DNA of 64,000 nucleotides from Youngiibacter multivorans (GTDB lineage: Bacteria; Bacillota; Clostridia; Clostridiales; Clostridiaceae). Location of the stretch: NCBI RefSeq assembly GCF_017873395.1, contig NZ_JAGGKC010000002.1, positions 1-64,000 of the forward strand, read 5' to 3'. The notes beneath the pieces are model-generated. The model saw only the letters and a list, made by a program, of their open reading frames with translations. It had not been told where the DNA came from and made no database searches. Shown piece after piece: positions 1-7,802 of the stretch; the first letter of the stretch is position 1; each line of letters begins with the position of its first letter. A program made the position numbers and the translations under genes.

Positions 1-30
1 TGTTTCTTGAAGCTGAAGCTATTATTTCCT

Positions 31-60
31 CCACCTGCATAGCAGGTGGTTTATTTGTTT
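31..60 (+). terminator. Rho-independent terminator of a gene left of the window
   Basis: A perfect 8-bp stem, CCACCTGC (31-38) and GCAGGTGG (42-49), closes a 3-nt loop and is followed by the T-rich stretch 50-60. This is the usual layout of a plus-strand intrinsic terminator. The gene it serves lies outside the window. Confidence 0.7.
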
Positions 61-79
61 CAAATGTGCCATTTGAAAC
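57..79. repeat. Short inverted repeat between two terminators
   Basis: GTTTCAAAT (57-65) and ATTTGAAAC (71-79) form a perfect 9-bp inverted repeat with a 5-nt loop. The core TTTCAAAT recurs in the larger hairpin at 102-138. It may be an extra transcription stop or a protein site; the sequence does not decide between these. Confidence 0.5.
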
Positions 80-93
80 GCACTAAAGTGACC

Positions 94-138
94 AAAAAAA
101 AATGTATCAGATTTGATACCGTTTCAAATCTGATACAT
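94..138 (-). terminator. Terminator of the sigma-54 regulator gene
   Basis: A perfect 15-bp stem (102-116 with 124-138, 7-nt loop) lies directly downstream of the regulator stop codon on the minus strand. It is followed in that direction by a run of nine T (plus-strand A run 94-102). The arms contain TGTATCA/TGATACA, a motif that reappears near the regulator promoter. Confidence 0.8.
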
Positions 139-154
139 AAATCAAACTATTTAA

Positions 155-1570
155 TTAACCCTGTTTCTTCAGCTTCTTGTACAGGTGCGTCCTGTGGATG
201 CCAAGTACCTCGGCCGCCTTTGTGATACTTCCGTTGCAGTCCCTCAGCGCAGCCTCTACGTATTTCCTCTCAAAATCATCCATTGCTGACTTAAGCGGAA
301 CTGTCACAGGTAAACCAGATTGAGACCCCTCTAAGCATATCCTGTTTTCAGATGCCTTCTTGTTTTCGTCAAAGGATATGTCAATCTCATTGCCTGGCGT
401 AATTATTACATACCTTTCTATTACGTTCCTCATCTCCCTGATGTTTCCAGGCCAGCTGTAATCGAGTAAGTTGTCAAGGGTGTTTTTTGACATCCTCTTA
501 TCCAGTCCGAACTTCCTGTTGAAGCGGTTAAGGAACATATAGGCTAAAGGGATGATGTCCTCTTTCCTGTCCCTGAGAGGGGCGATCAATAGAGGTATGA
601 CATTAAGCCGGTAGAAGAGGTCTTCCCTGAATTCACCCCTCGTTACCATCTCCTCCAGGTTCCTGTTTGTGGCTGCTACGATCCTCGCGTCCACCTTCCT
701 GTATTTTGTGTCACCCAACCTTCTTATCTCCCCGGTCTCGATGACCCTCAGAAGCTTTGACTGCATAGAAAGCGGCAGTTCCCCTATCTCATCAAGGAAT
801 ATGGTTCCTTTGTGGGCAAGCTCGAAAAGCCCGGCACTTCCATTAGGATTAGCTCCTGTAAATGCACCCTTGGTGTAGCCAAACAGCTCAGCCTCAACCA
901 GGTCGCCGGGTATTGCGCCGCAGTTCACTGGCACGAAGACCTCGTCCTTCCTTGGGCTGTGGTCATGTATGTATCTGGAGACAACCTCCTTGCCGACACC
1001 CGACTCACCTGTTATCAGCACCACACTGTCGGCTTTTGCAATAAGGCTGCAAAGCTTCATCACCTTCTGCATAGATGCACTGTTTGTTACTACCTCTCCG
1101 CTGCTGCCAGCAAGCTTCGAGAGGTACTTGGATATGTCCTGATATTTGGATGCATTCAGCTTCTCTGTCTCAAGCTCACGGGCATAGAATTCTAGGGCAG
1201 CCTCATTCCTTGAATTGGTAATTACATACCTAAGCTCCCCTTTGTCATCAAAGATAGGCGTGCTTGTGGAAAACACTGCAGTTTCCTTCTCATTCTCGCT
1301 TCCAGCCACATGCACAATGCCCGAGCATTGCTTTCTGAGCTTCATGCATTCAAGTGCGGTGGATTTCGTATAGTAACCTCTATCAATAAGGTCATAAATA
1401 GTCTTTCCCGAGATGTCCACCCCGTCAAGCCGCAGCGCTTTTACCATGTTCTTGCTGAAAAGCACTATCCTCGCCTTGCTGTCTGTGATCAGTATATTGT
1501 CAAACGATTCTATGAGAAGCTCCTGCAGGTTCAGGTCCTTGTTGTCTTCATATTGGTAAAAATACTTCAT
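155..1570 (-). CDS. PAS-domain sigma-54-dependent transcriptional activator
   Basis: Cytoplasmic enhancer-binding activator of sigma-54 RNA polymerase. An N-terminal PAS-like sensor (about residues 15-125) precedes an AAA+ domain with intact Walker A GESGVGKE (188-195), the sigma-54 contact loop GAFTGA (235-240) and a Walker B-like FLDEIGE. A Fis-type helix-turn-helix ends the protein (about 445-470). Both signature motifs are intact, so the ATPase should be active. The ATG follows GGAGTGATGAT at a normal distance. The gene is alone on its strand and ends in a strong terminator. No -24/-12 promoter was recognised nearby, so its target may lie left of the window. The PAS ligand cannot be inferred. 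Confidence 0.93.
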   Translation of the reverse strand: MKYFYQYEDNKDLNLQELLIESFDNILITDSKARIVLFSKNMVKALRLDGVDISGKTIYDLIDRGYYTKSTALECMKLRKQCSGIVHVAGSENEKETAVFSTSTPIFDDKGELRYVITNSRNEAALEFYARELETEKLNASKYQDISKYLSKLAGSSGEVVTNSASMQKVMKLCSLIAKADSVVLITGESGVGKEVVSRYIHDHSPRKDEVFVPVNCGAIPGDLVEAELFGYTKGAFTGANPNGSAGLFELAHKGTIFLDEIGELPLSMQSKLLRVIETGEIRRLGDTKYRKVDARIVAATNRNLEEMVTRGEFREDLFYRLNVIPLLIAPLRDRKEDIIPLAYMFLNRFNRKFGLDKRMSKNTLDNLLDYSWPGNIREMRNVIERYVIITPGNEIDISFDENKKASENRICLEGSQSGLPVTVPLKSAMDDFERKYVEAALRDCNGSITKAAEVLGIHRTHLYKKLKKQG

Positions 1571-2002
1571 ATCATCACTCCGAAATGCATCTTAAATTAA
1601 GTCCTAAACGCGAAAACATTTACAAATAGGTTATCGCTAAATCAGATACTATTCAATGTATGATATTTATTTAACACGAAGTCAAGAGATAATATGATAT
1701 ATGCTCCACTGTCCATACTCAATTTCATTCCAATGTATCATCCCATGTGAGCTTCCAGCATTAGCATCTTATTTGACAACCTTGGTTCAGCCTTTCGGTA
1801 AGGACATGATAAAAAACAAATGTTTCTACTGCAAAATGCAACTGGAGCATTTGTTACAATTTATCTTATGGTCAGATTAAAAAGGCGTCTTATCACATAA
1901 TAAAATGCAACAAAACGCCTGGGGTAGCACATAGTTTAGTGTTCTATGTTGTTATTGTAAATGCCTAATAACAAAAAGGAAGAGTTCTAGATTCAAGGTG
2001 TT
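1571..2002. other. Intergenic region upstream of the sigma-54 regulator
   Basis: No gene is seen. Near the regulator start are several GTATCA/TGATAC-like half-sites: ATCAGATAC near 1640, GTATGAT near 1660 and TGTATCAT near 1734. They resemble the arms of the hairpin behind the same gene and may be an autoregulatory site (inference). A minus-strand terminator lies at 1878-1920. Confidence 0.4.
1878..1920 (-). terminator. Terminator of the small two-gene unit
   Basis: AGGCGT (1883-1888) pairs with ACGCCT (1915-1920) around a long AT-rich loop. On the minus strand the stem is followed by a T run. It sits about 80 nt past the stop of the 54-residue gene and would end that transcript. Confidence 0.55.
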
Positions 2003-2167
2003 CTATTTTTTAGGTTCCTTTTCAACATAGTAATCAGAAGGTTTACCATTGTCATGATCAACTTTCGTTATTGTTTCAATATAAGTTCCCCGATCATAAA
2101 TCTCGATAGTTACAACTTCTCCCTTATCGTTCGTCTGACAGCCTGAGATTGATTTATCATCACCCAT
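2003..2167 (-). CDS. Small hypothetical protein (54 aa), coupled to the gene before it
   Basis: A 54-codon frame starting MGDDKSIS and ending EKEPKK. Its ATG lies two nucleotides after the stop of the 74-residue gene. A GAGGAGA ribosome binding site inside that gene's 3' end is correctly spaced, so the two are probably translated together. The protein is hydrophilic and charged, with one Cys at residue 10 and no signal peptide or membrane segment. Family not recognised. The in-frame stop, start and Shine-Dalgarno arrangement is good evidence that it is a real gene. Confidence 0.6.
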   Translation of the reverse strand: MGDDKSISGCQTNDKGEVVTIEIYDRGTYIETITKVDHDNGKPSDYYVEKEPKK

Positions 2168-2169
2168 AA

Positions 2170-2394
2170 TTATTTATCTCCTCGATAAACACTACCATCT
2201 TCATCTCTCCAAACACCATCGGAATCCTTTGTTAATGTTTTGCCCTCGGAAGTTTCCCATTTCTCAACTATAATTTTATTACCGTCTTTATCCTCTCGTT
2301 CATGGACATGTGATGTTCCAGACTTTCCAGAATAATCATGGTTTGTAAAACCACTACCGTGATATGAAGTGTGAGTTGAGTTTTTATCACTCAT
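2170..2394 (-). CDS. Small hydrophilic hypothetical protein (74 aa)
   Basis: A short, highly polar protein rich in Asp, Lys, Gly, Ser and His, with no hydrophobic core visible in the first 30 residues. The second half has the alternating pattern of a small beta-rich domain (KIIVEKWETS, GVWRDEDGSVYRGD). A GGGAGGA ribosome binding site precedes the ATG. It is the first gene of a two-gene unit with the 54-residue gene. Function unknown; no family recognised. Confidence 0.65.
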   Translation of the reverse strand: MSDKNSTHTSYHGSGFTNHDYSGKSGTSHVHEREDKDGNKIIVEKWETSEGKTLTKDSDGVWRDEDGSVYRGDK

Positions 2395-2756
2395 AAGTAT
2401 TCCTCCCTACTTAATATAATTAATTATATTATAATTCATATAAATCGGAAGTACAGACAACTATTGAATAATTAATGTCAAAAATATATAAATAAATGTA
2501 AATTTGTAGTACATTAGTCGAAGTAATAGCTTGATAGTTATCCATCCATAAATTGTACCCATCTCAGGCTGGCTCCAAGTGTTGTATACTTTTTAGACTC
2601 TTTTAAAGAACTGAACTTGAAGCACAACAGGCAAACATCAGAGAATCGGTAAAACTAAAGCGAAGTAAATTTCCAAAAAAAGAACTTGGCTAATGTCAAT
2701 AATAAAGTTCCGATACCTTATTATCATTAATTGGTTTCGGCATTTCCCTCATTTTT
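2395..2756. other. AT-rich intergenic region
   Basis: No gene is seen. It must hold the promoter of the small two-gene unit and the 3' end of the ATPase/effector operon. A weak ATAATAA/TTATTAT stem near 2697-2724 is the only candidate transcription stop. Confidence 0.35.
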
Positions 2757-3287
2757 CTACTGAAATTCAGGTTTCAGTAAATCATATAGTGAAAATTCAC
2801 CATTTCTAACAGCTGCCTTACTTTTATATTGCTTTATACAAAGTACCAGTTTGTTTATATCTTTAAAATATTCTTCTATAAATGAATAGCTTTTGACATC
2901 TTTATATCTCATGGAATTTCTGCAATACAAACTAGGTTTCAATCTGGATTTTTTAAATTCTTCATACTTATCTTCATTGAAAATTACGAGCATTTCTATT
3001 TCAGGTGCTGTTATGACATTCACGATTTCAATTTTCTCAGCATAAGCCTTACTCAATTTGAATTTTTCTCTTCTTGAATCCAGTATCCTGTATACTGTTA
3101 TCTTTTGTTCGAAACCTTTTCTCAAATACCTGACTTCAAAACTTTTTCCGTCCCTGCATGGAATGACCTGTCGGTCTATCATCTGTTTTCTATTGAAAAT
3201 CAGTTTATCATTATCAAGCAGCAAATTGATGATTGCTTTTTCAGCAGCTCCTTCGCATATACACGCAACATATCCATCTATGCTCAT
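2757..3287 (-). CDS. Putative effector partner of an OLD-like ATPase (176 aa)
   Basis: Second gene of a two-gene unit; its ATG lies 2 nt after the ATPase stop. The N-terminus CICEGAAEKAIINLLL resembles the first acidic motif (EGxxE) of TOPRIM-like nucleases such as RloB/AbiLii. A mid-protein APEIEMLVIFNEDKYEEF segment could carry the second acidic cluster, but a canonical DxD is missing. By position it matches the small nuclease or effector that accompanies AAA ATPases in AbiL- or PARIS-type phage defence. The TOPRIM assignment is inference; what is clear is a conserved-looking cytoplasmic protein coupled to an ATPase. Confidence 0.55.
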   Translation of the reverse strand: MSIDGYVACICEGAAEKAIINLLLDNDKLIFNRKQMIDRQVIPCRDGKSFEVRYLRKGFEQKITVYRILDSRREKFKLSKAYAEKIEIVNVITAPEIEMLVIFNEDKYEEFKKSRLKPSLYCRNSMRYKDVKSYSFIEEYFKDINKLVLCIKQYKSKAAVRNGEFSLYDLLKPEFQ

Positions 3288-3289
3288 GA

Positions 3290-4468
3290 TTACCTCAGGT
3301 TAGCTGCAGTTTCGATGATTGCAGTTTTTAGATCGATATACGCTTCATACATCGGAGTTGTTCCACGCAAATATCCGCTTTCATACGCTTCACTTTTCTT
3401 GATGTCGTTTCGTTTCAATATTTTAGAAAGATTTTCTACTGTTATCCCACCGTTATTTCGGGTTATGAATATGTCATCATTTCTTTCAAATTCATCCAGC
3501 AACTCCGCATAATGTGTGGAGAATATTATGGTTGCGCCATTTTTGTTGACTTCATGGTCCAAAAAGAATCTGATAAGTGTCGCGGCGATTTCTTTATTAA
3601 AATGGTTTTCAAGCTCATCTACAATCAAGTATCCGCCTCTTTCCAATACCATCATCGCATACATAAATACATTTATTCCTTTGATTGTTCCAGAGGACAG
3701 ATACTTTGCCATTTCCGATGTGCGGTACATGATAATCTCTTCTTTACCTTTGAATTTCAGCCTGATTTCCACCTTTTCTTCTGACTTGTCGACTACAGGT
3801 TTAATGTATTCAATGCTTGGATCCAGAAATGTTATCAGTTCCTTTGGAAAGTCTCCTAAAATCCTAATTAAGTTGATATTTGTCATATTGATCAAATCTC
3901 TATAATAAATCTTGGTATTGCTTTTTTTATTTATGGCAATGACAATACTGACATCCTCAGGCAAGAACTCTTCATCACCTTTTCTGACTTGTATCGGATC
4001 CAGGCCATCAAATTCAAACAAACTTTTCCTTGTCTTGATGTCCTTTATCGCTTTCTTCCAAATTTTCTCATCTTCAATGATATATTTGCTCTCACCCTCA
4101 ATGCTGTTCTCATCCTTTTTAATTATCGTCACCAACTTGTATACATTCTCTAGTTCAACGCTAAAATAAGTTTCGAGAGTTATCTTTTCGTTATTTGAAA
4201 TACCATTTAAGATTTCGTTCTTTTCAATCTTGTTAATTGACTCATTGTTCAGCATCTGGATAATGAATGATATTAATTTTAAAGTCATGGTTTTTCCCGA
4301 AGCGTTCACGCCAATAAATGCCAGCACATTATTCTGATATATTTTCGGAGCAATCTTGAATAGCATTTCACTGGATTCATTCCTTACACGTTGCTGAGTT
4401 ACAAATTCCAGTTCCAGCGAATCTGAAAATAAATTGAGTCCCGTGGCCTTGATTTTCAAAATCCTCAT
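3290..4468 (-). CDS. AAA/ABC-type ATPase of an OLD/AbiL-like defence pair
   Basis: SMC/OLD-like ATPase of about 392 residues. It has Walker A GVNASGKT (53-60), an LSSGTIKG signature-like motif, Walker B YLIVDELENHF and a switch histidine in FSTHYAEL. The large central insertion between Walker A and signature is typical of COG1106-type ATPases. The start was placed at the ATG at 4468 because AAAGGAGAATATT precedes it at the right distance; the in-frame ATG 21 nt upstream has no such site. It is co-transcribed with the small effector gene that follows. Role in phage defence is inferred from family and arrangement. Confidence 0.8.
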   Translation of the reverse strand: MRILKIKATGLNLFSDSLELEFVTQQRVRNESSEMLFKIAPKIYQNNVLAFIGVNASGKTMTLKLISFIIQMLNNESINKIEKNEILNGISNNEKITLETYFSVELENVYKLVTIIKKDENSIEGESKYIIEDEKIWKKAIKDIKTRKSLFEFDGLDPIQVRKGDEEFLPEDVSIVIAINKKSNTKIYYRDLINMTNINLIRILGDFPKELITFLDPSIEYIKPVVDKSEEKVEIRLKFKGKEEIIMYRTSEMAKYLSSGTIKGINVFMYAMMVLERGGYLIVDELENHFNKEIAATLIRFFLDHEVNKNGATIIFSTHYAELLDEFERNDDIFITRNNGGITVENLSKILKRNDIKKSEAYESGYLRGTTPMYEAYIDLKTAIIETAANLR

Positions 4469-4541
4469 AATATTCTCCTTTAAACACATTTCTTGTTTTT
4501 ATATGCTAAATGTACCACATAATTAAGGTTTAAATCAATAT

Positions 4542-4582
4542 TTTACAATTTTAAAACATATTTTATGTTTTAAAATTGTAAA
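4542..4582. repeat. 17-bp perfect inverted repeat upstream of the ATPase pair
   Basis: Arms 4542-4558 and 4566-4582 are perfectly complementary with a 7-nt loop and are almost wholly A/T apart from one C/G pair per arm. The repeat lies about 75-115 nt upstream of the ATPase start. It could be an operator of the defence unit, a weak bidirectional terminator, or both. Confidence 0.6.
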
Positions 4583-4627
4583 TTTAATTCTTGTTTTCCA
4601 TAGCGAAAGCAGTCTATATCCATAAAG

Positions 4628-4660
4628 AACAAGGGCAGGCCTAGCTGACCTGCCCTTGTT
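4628..4660 (-). terminator. Terminator of the P-type ATPase gene
   Basis: AACAAGGGCAGG (4628-4639) and CCTGCCCTTGTT (4649-4660) form a perfect 12-bp stem, 30 nt past the ATPase stop codon. T residues follow it on the minus strand (GTTCTTTAT), and the plus-strand flank is also T-rich. Confidence 0.75.
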
Positions 4661-4691
4661 TATATGTCTTACCTGTTTTATGTATCCCTAA

Positions 4692-7322
4692 TTACCTTAG
4701 TTCTGTCTCCGCTTTTCCTGAAGATAAACCATCAGCAGCCACACGAACCACCTGAACCAACAGGAATGATACGAACGCCATACCAACCGCGAATATCGAG
4801 TACCCCGAAGGTATGCTTGCAACCTCGAATATGTTCCTTAATACCTGTACATTGAATATGATGTAGAAGAGTGCAAAGCCCATGATTACTGAGCCAGCGA
4901 GAACATGGTTCCGAGTACCAGCTGACTTCAGGAATGAACCTGCAGTCCTTGAGCTTATGCCATGCAGAAGCCTGGAGAGTCCAAGAGTCAGGAATGCCAT
5001 TGTAGCAGCGACATTTGAATTTCCTGTCTTTAGTCCTGTTACGTATGACGCCATTACAGCAAGAGCCATTATCGTACCGTCTATTGCAACGGACCTTATG
5101 AAGCCTGTATCAAGTATGTGAGCATCGATATCCCTTGGAAGCTTGGACATGAGTCCCTGCTGGGGCTTCTCCATACCTATGGCAATTGCAGGGAGTGAGT
5201 CAGTAACAAGGTTTATGAAAAGCAGGTGTACAGGCATGAAGGGTGCCGGAAGACCTGCAAGGCTTGCCATCAGCACCGCAAGTATTCCTGAAGTGTTTCC
5301 AGACAAAAGGAACCTTATGGCATTCCTGATGTTCTCGTAGATTCCCCTTCCGGAAGCCACAGCCTTGACTATGGTTCCGAAGTTGTCATCTGAAAGTACC
5401 ATTGATGAGGCATCCTTGGCAACCTCAGTACCTGTTATTCCCATGGCTACTCCAATGTCCGCCTGTTTCAGTGCCGGAGCATCATTTACGCCGTCACCTG
5501 TCATTGCAACGACCTTTCCTTTGTCCTGCCACGCCTTGACTATCCTTATCTTATGCTCAGGGCTTACCCTGGCATATACCGATGTCTTCTCAACCATGTA
5601 TTCAAGGCCCTCATCAGTCATATGGTCAAGGTCCCTGCCTTCAAGAACTACATCTCCTTCACGCAGTATCCCAAGCTTTGATGCTATAGCTGCTGCAGTT
5701 GACTTATGGTCACCAGTTATCATTACAGTTCTTATCCCTGCATCAGAAGCCGTCCTTATTGCCTCATGCACCTCAGGCCTTGGCGGATCCATAAGGGCTA
5801 TGAGACCTAAGAATGTCATGTCAGATTCATCGCCTTCAGCAAGCGTATCCTTGTCCATTGCCTTCTCAGCGAAGGCAAGAACCCTCTTTCCCTGAAGGGA
5901 CAGACTCTCAACCTTTTCCAGTAAGGATTGCCTGGTAGCTTCGTCAAAAAGTCTTATTCCGTTTGACTTCCTCATCCTTGTTGCACTTGCAAGGACCACC
6001 TCAGGCGCTCCCTTCATGAACATGATGTTCTTTCCCCTGTACTCGACAAGAGTACTCATGAGCTTCCTGTCAGAGTCAAAGGGCAGCTCGGAGAGCCTTG
6101 GATGATTTTCCCTGGCCAGCTCCTCATCCATTCCATAAAGCTCTCCAAGGTCAACGAGAGCTGTCTCAGTCGGGTCACCAAAGCTCTCATTTCCTCTTGT
6201 GACAGCATCGCTGCACAGGAGCCCTGCCGCTATCAGGTCTCTTGTAAGTTCATCGTCAACATCAAGCGACTTACCTTCAATGATCTCGCCATCAACAAGG
6301 GTATCCGTTACAGTCATCTTGTTCTGGGTAAGGGTTCCGGTCTTGTCTGTACATATAACAGAAACCCCACCAAGCACTTCCACTGAATGGAGGTCCCTTA
6401 TGACAGCCTTCTCCTCAGCCATCCTGCCGGTGCCTATTGAAAGGACAACAGTGACTATGGTACTCAGCGCTTCAGGAATTGCAGCGACAGCGAGTGAAAC
6501 TCCGAAAAGCAATGCTTCCATAAGAGGCTTTCCCCGAAGCACATCTGAGATGAGTATGAGTGTAGTAAGTATCATGATCCCTGATGCAAGCTTCTTTGAA
6601 AAGTCATCAAGGTCCTTCTGAAGCGGAGTCCTCTTGTCCCCTGTCCCGGAAAGGAGCCCTGCTATCTTACCAAGCTCAGTAGTCATTCCAGTAGCAGTTA
6701 CAGCCATGGTACCTCTTCCCTTGACAACGAAGCTGCCTGAATGAACCATGTTGAGCCTGTCACCGATTGGTACCTCAACCTCATCAATTGATTCAGTGGT
6801 CTTAAGTACACCCTCTGCCTCACCGGTAAGCGAGCTCTCCATGACTATAAGTCCCATGGACTCTATAAGCCTTCCATCTGCAGAAACCATGTCTCCTGCT
6901 TCAAGGAGCAGTATGTCACCAGGCACAACCTCCCTGGAAGGGAGAACCTTCATCTTGCGATCCCTTATTGCCTTGACGCTTGGTGCGCTGAGCTTCCTGA
7001 GGCCATCCATGGACCTCTCCGCCTTGACATGCTGCATTGTTCCAAGAACAGCATTAAGCAGAAGCACCATTACAATGACAACAGCACTTTCACCTTTGCC
7101 AAAGGCTGCTGAAAGCACAGCTGATGCAATCAGTATGATGACAAGAAGGTCCTTGAACTGGCTGAAGAAAACCTTCAGCAGCCCGTCCTTCTCCTCTTCA
7201 TTCAGGGCATTTATGCCATGCTTTAAACGCCTTTCAGAAGCCTCCTCTTCAGAAAGGCCATAGCCTAAAACGCCAAGGTCATCAAGCACCTCTTCACTTG
7301 TCTGGTTCCAATAATTCTTCAT
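4692..7322 (-). CDS. P-type cation-transporting ATPase (Ca2+/Mn2+ type, PMCA/SERCA-like)
   Basis: Membrane ion pump of 876 residues, full length for bacterial type II P-ATPases. Visible are an N-terminal cation-ATPase domain, the actuator TGE motif (about 166-168), M4 motif AAIPEAL (Glu284), the phosphorylation motif DKTGTLTQNK (Asp326), TGDGVNDAPAL, and M6 NLVTDSLPA with the Asn/Asp pair used in a single Ca2+ site. The protein resembles Listeria LMCA1 and Bacillus YloB. The leader carries a yybP-ykoY riboswitch-like structure, and that class senses Mn2+ and controls Mn2+ exporters including P-type ATPases such as Lactococcus YoaB. Export of Mn2+ as well as, or instead of, Ca2+ is therefore likely. 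Single-gene unit ending at the hairpin 4628-4660. Confidence 0.93.
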   Translation of the reverse strand: MKNYWNQTSEEVLDDLGVLGYGLSEEEASERRLKHGINALNEEEKDGLLKVFFSQFKDLLVIILIASAVLSAAFGKGESAVVIVMVLLLNAVLGTMQHVKAERSMDGLRKLSAPSVKAIRDRKMKVLPSREVVPGDILLLEAGDMVSADGRLIESMGLIVMESSLTGEAEGVLKTTESIDEVEVPIGDRLNMVHSGSFVVKGRGTMAVTATGMTTELGKIAGLLSGTGDKRTPLQKDLDDFSKKLASGIMILTTLILISDVLRGKPLMEALLFGVSLAVAAIPEALSTIVTVVLSIGTGRMAEEKAVIRDLHSVEVLGGVSVICTDKTGTLTQNKMTVTDTLVDGEIIEGKSLDVDDELTRDLIAAGLLCSDAVTRGNESFGDPTETALVDLGELYGMDEELARENHPRLSELPFDSDRKLMSTLVEYRGKNIMFMKGAPEVVLASATRMRKSNGIRLFDEATRQSLLEKVESLSLQGKRVLAFAEKAMDKDTLAEGDESDMTFLGLIALMDPPRPEVHEAIRTASDAGIRTVMITGDHKSTAAAIASKLGILREGDVVLEGRDLDHMTDEGLEYMVEKTSVYARVSPEHKIRIVKAWQDKGKVVAMTGDGVNDAPALKQADIGVAMGITGTEVAKDASSMVLSDDNFGTIVKAVASGRGIYENIRNAIRFLLSGNTSGILAVLMASLAGLPAPFMPVHLLFINLVTDSLPAIAIGMEKPQQGLMSKLPRDIDAHILDTGFIRSVAIDGTIMALAVMASYVTGLKTGNSNVAATMAFLTLGLSRLLHGISSRTAGSFLKSAGTRNHVLAGSVIMGFALFYIIFNVQVLRNIFEVASIPSGYSIFAVGMAFVSFLLVQVVRVAADGLSSGKAETELR

Positions 7323-7350
7323 TTCTTTTACCCCCTAAAATTTTGCAGAC

Positions 7351-7386
7351 AAAAAGACCCTAAAGCTGAAGAAACTAATCTTCAGC
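7351..7386 (-). terminator. Intrinsic terminator in the ATPase leader (riboswitch expression platform)
   Basis: GCTGAAGA and TCTTCAGC (plus 7365-7372 and 7379-7386) form an 8-bp stem. On the minus strand it is followed by a T-rich tract ending at 7351. It begins exactly where the aptamer closing stem P1 ends, as expected for a terminator whose folding competes with metal-bound P1. It lies about 40 nt before the start codon. Confidence 0.65.
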
Positions 7387-7482
7387 CATAGAGTCTCACA
7401 AAACCACAAAATCTCCGGCACCGGGGATATCCCGAAATGACGATGTCGGACCTGTTACCAGGAAGTTACTCCCTCTATGGAG
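7384..7482 (-). promoter_or_regulatory. yybP-ykoY (manganese) riboswitch aptamer
   Basis: On the minus strand the leader reads CCATAGAG, then GGGAGTAAC, a first hairpin (CCTGGTAACAGG), CGTCATTTCGGG, a second GC-rich arm, and GTGAGAC followed by CTCTATGG. The outer 8 bp (CCATAGAG with CTCTATGG; plus 7386-7393 and 7473-7480) close P1 perfectly. The GGGAGUA box next to P1, the CGUCA element and the closing GAGAC box are hallmarks of the yybP-ykoY class, which binds Mn2+ and usually turns on exporter genes. Recognition is by eye, not by covariance model. The downstream gene, a P-type ATPase, fits the class well. Confidence 0.8.
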
Positions 7483-7700
7483 TTTTTATCTTATTATGTT
7501 GCCAATATTATCAGATTCACAAAATGCTGTCAACAAATCCCGGGATTTTTAACCAAGCTTTAACAATTCGGCAAATCATGAAATTATCCATAGCAATCCT
7601 GAAAAATCGCACAGCACTTAATTATCCTATAGGAATCAGTATCACCTTAATTTCTTTAAATACTGTAACCTAAATTACCTATGGGTATTAACCGAGTCAA
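7483..7700. other. Promoter region of the ATPase leader
   Basis: No gene is seen. This AT-rich stretch must contain the minus-strand promoter of the riboswitch-controlled transcript. No clear consensus promoter could be picked with confidence. Confidence 0.35.
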
Positions 7701-7730
7701 TTAAAAGCAGGATTACAATAAAAGTAATCC
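7701..7730 (-). terminator. Probable terminator of the first TctABC operon
   Basis: GGATTAC (7710-7716) and GTAATCC (7724-7730) form a stem. On the minus strand it is followed by TGCTTTTAATT. It lies about 70 nt past the tctA stop codon and would separate the operon from the ATPase leader. Confidence 0.55.
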
Positions 7731-7802
7731 CGCCTCATATAACCGTCCTGCCTGTTCGGTTTTAGTATTTGCAAGTCTACCGCTTAAGCTGATATCTATC
7801 AG

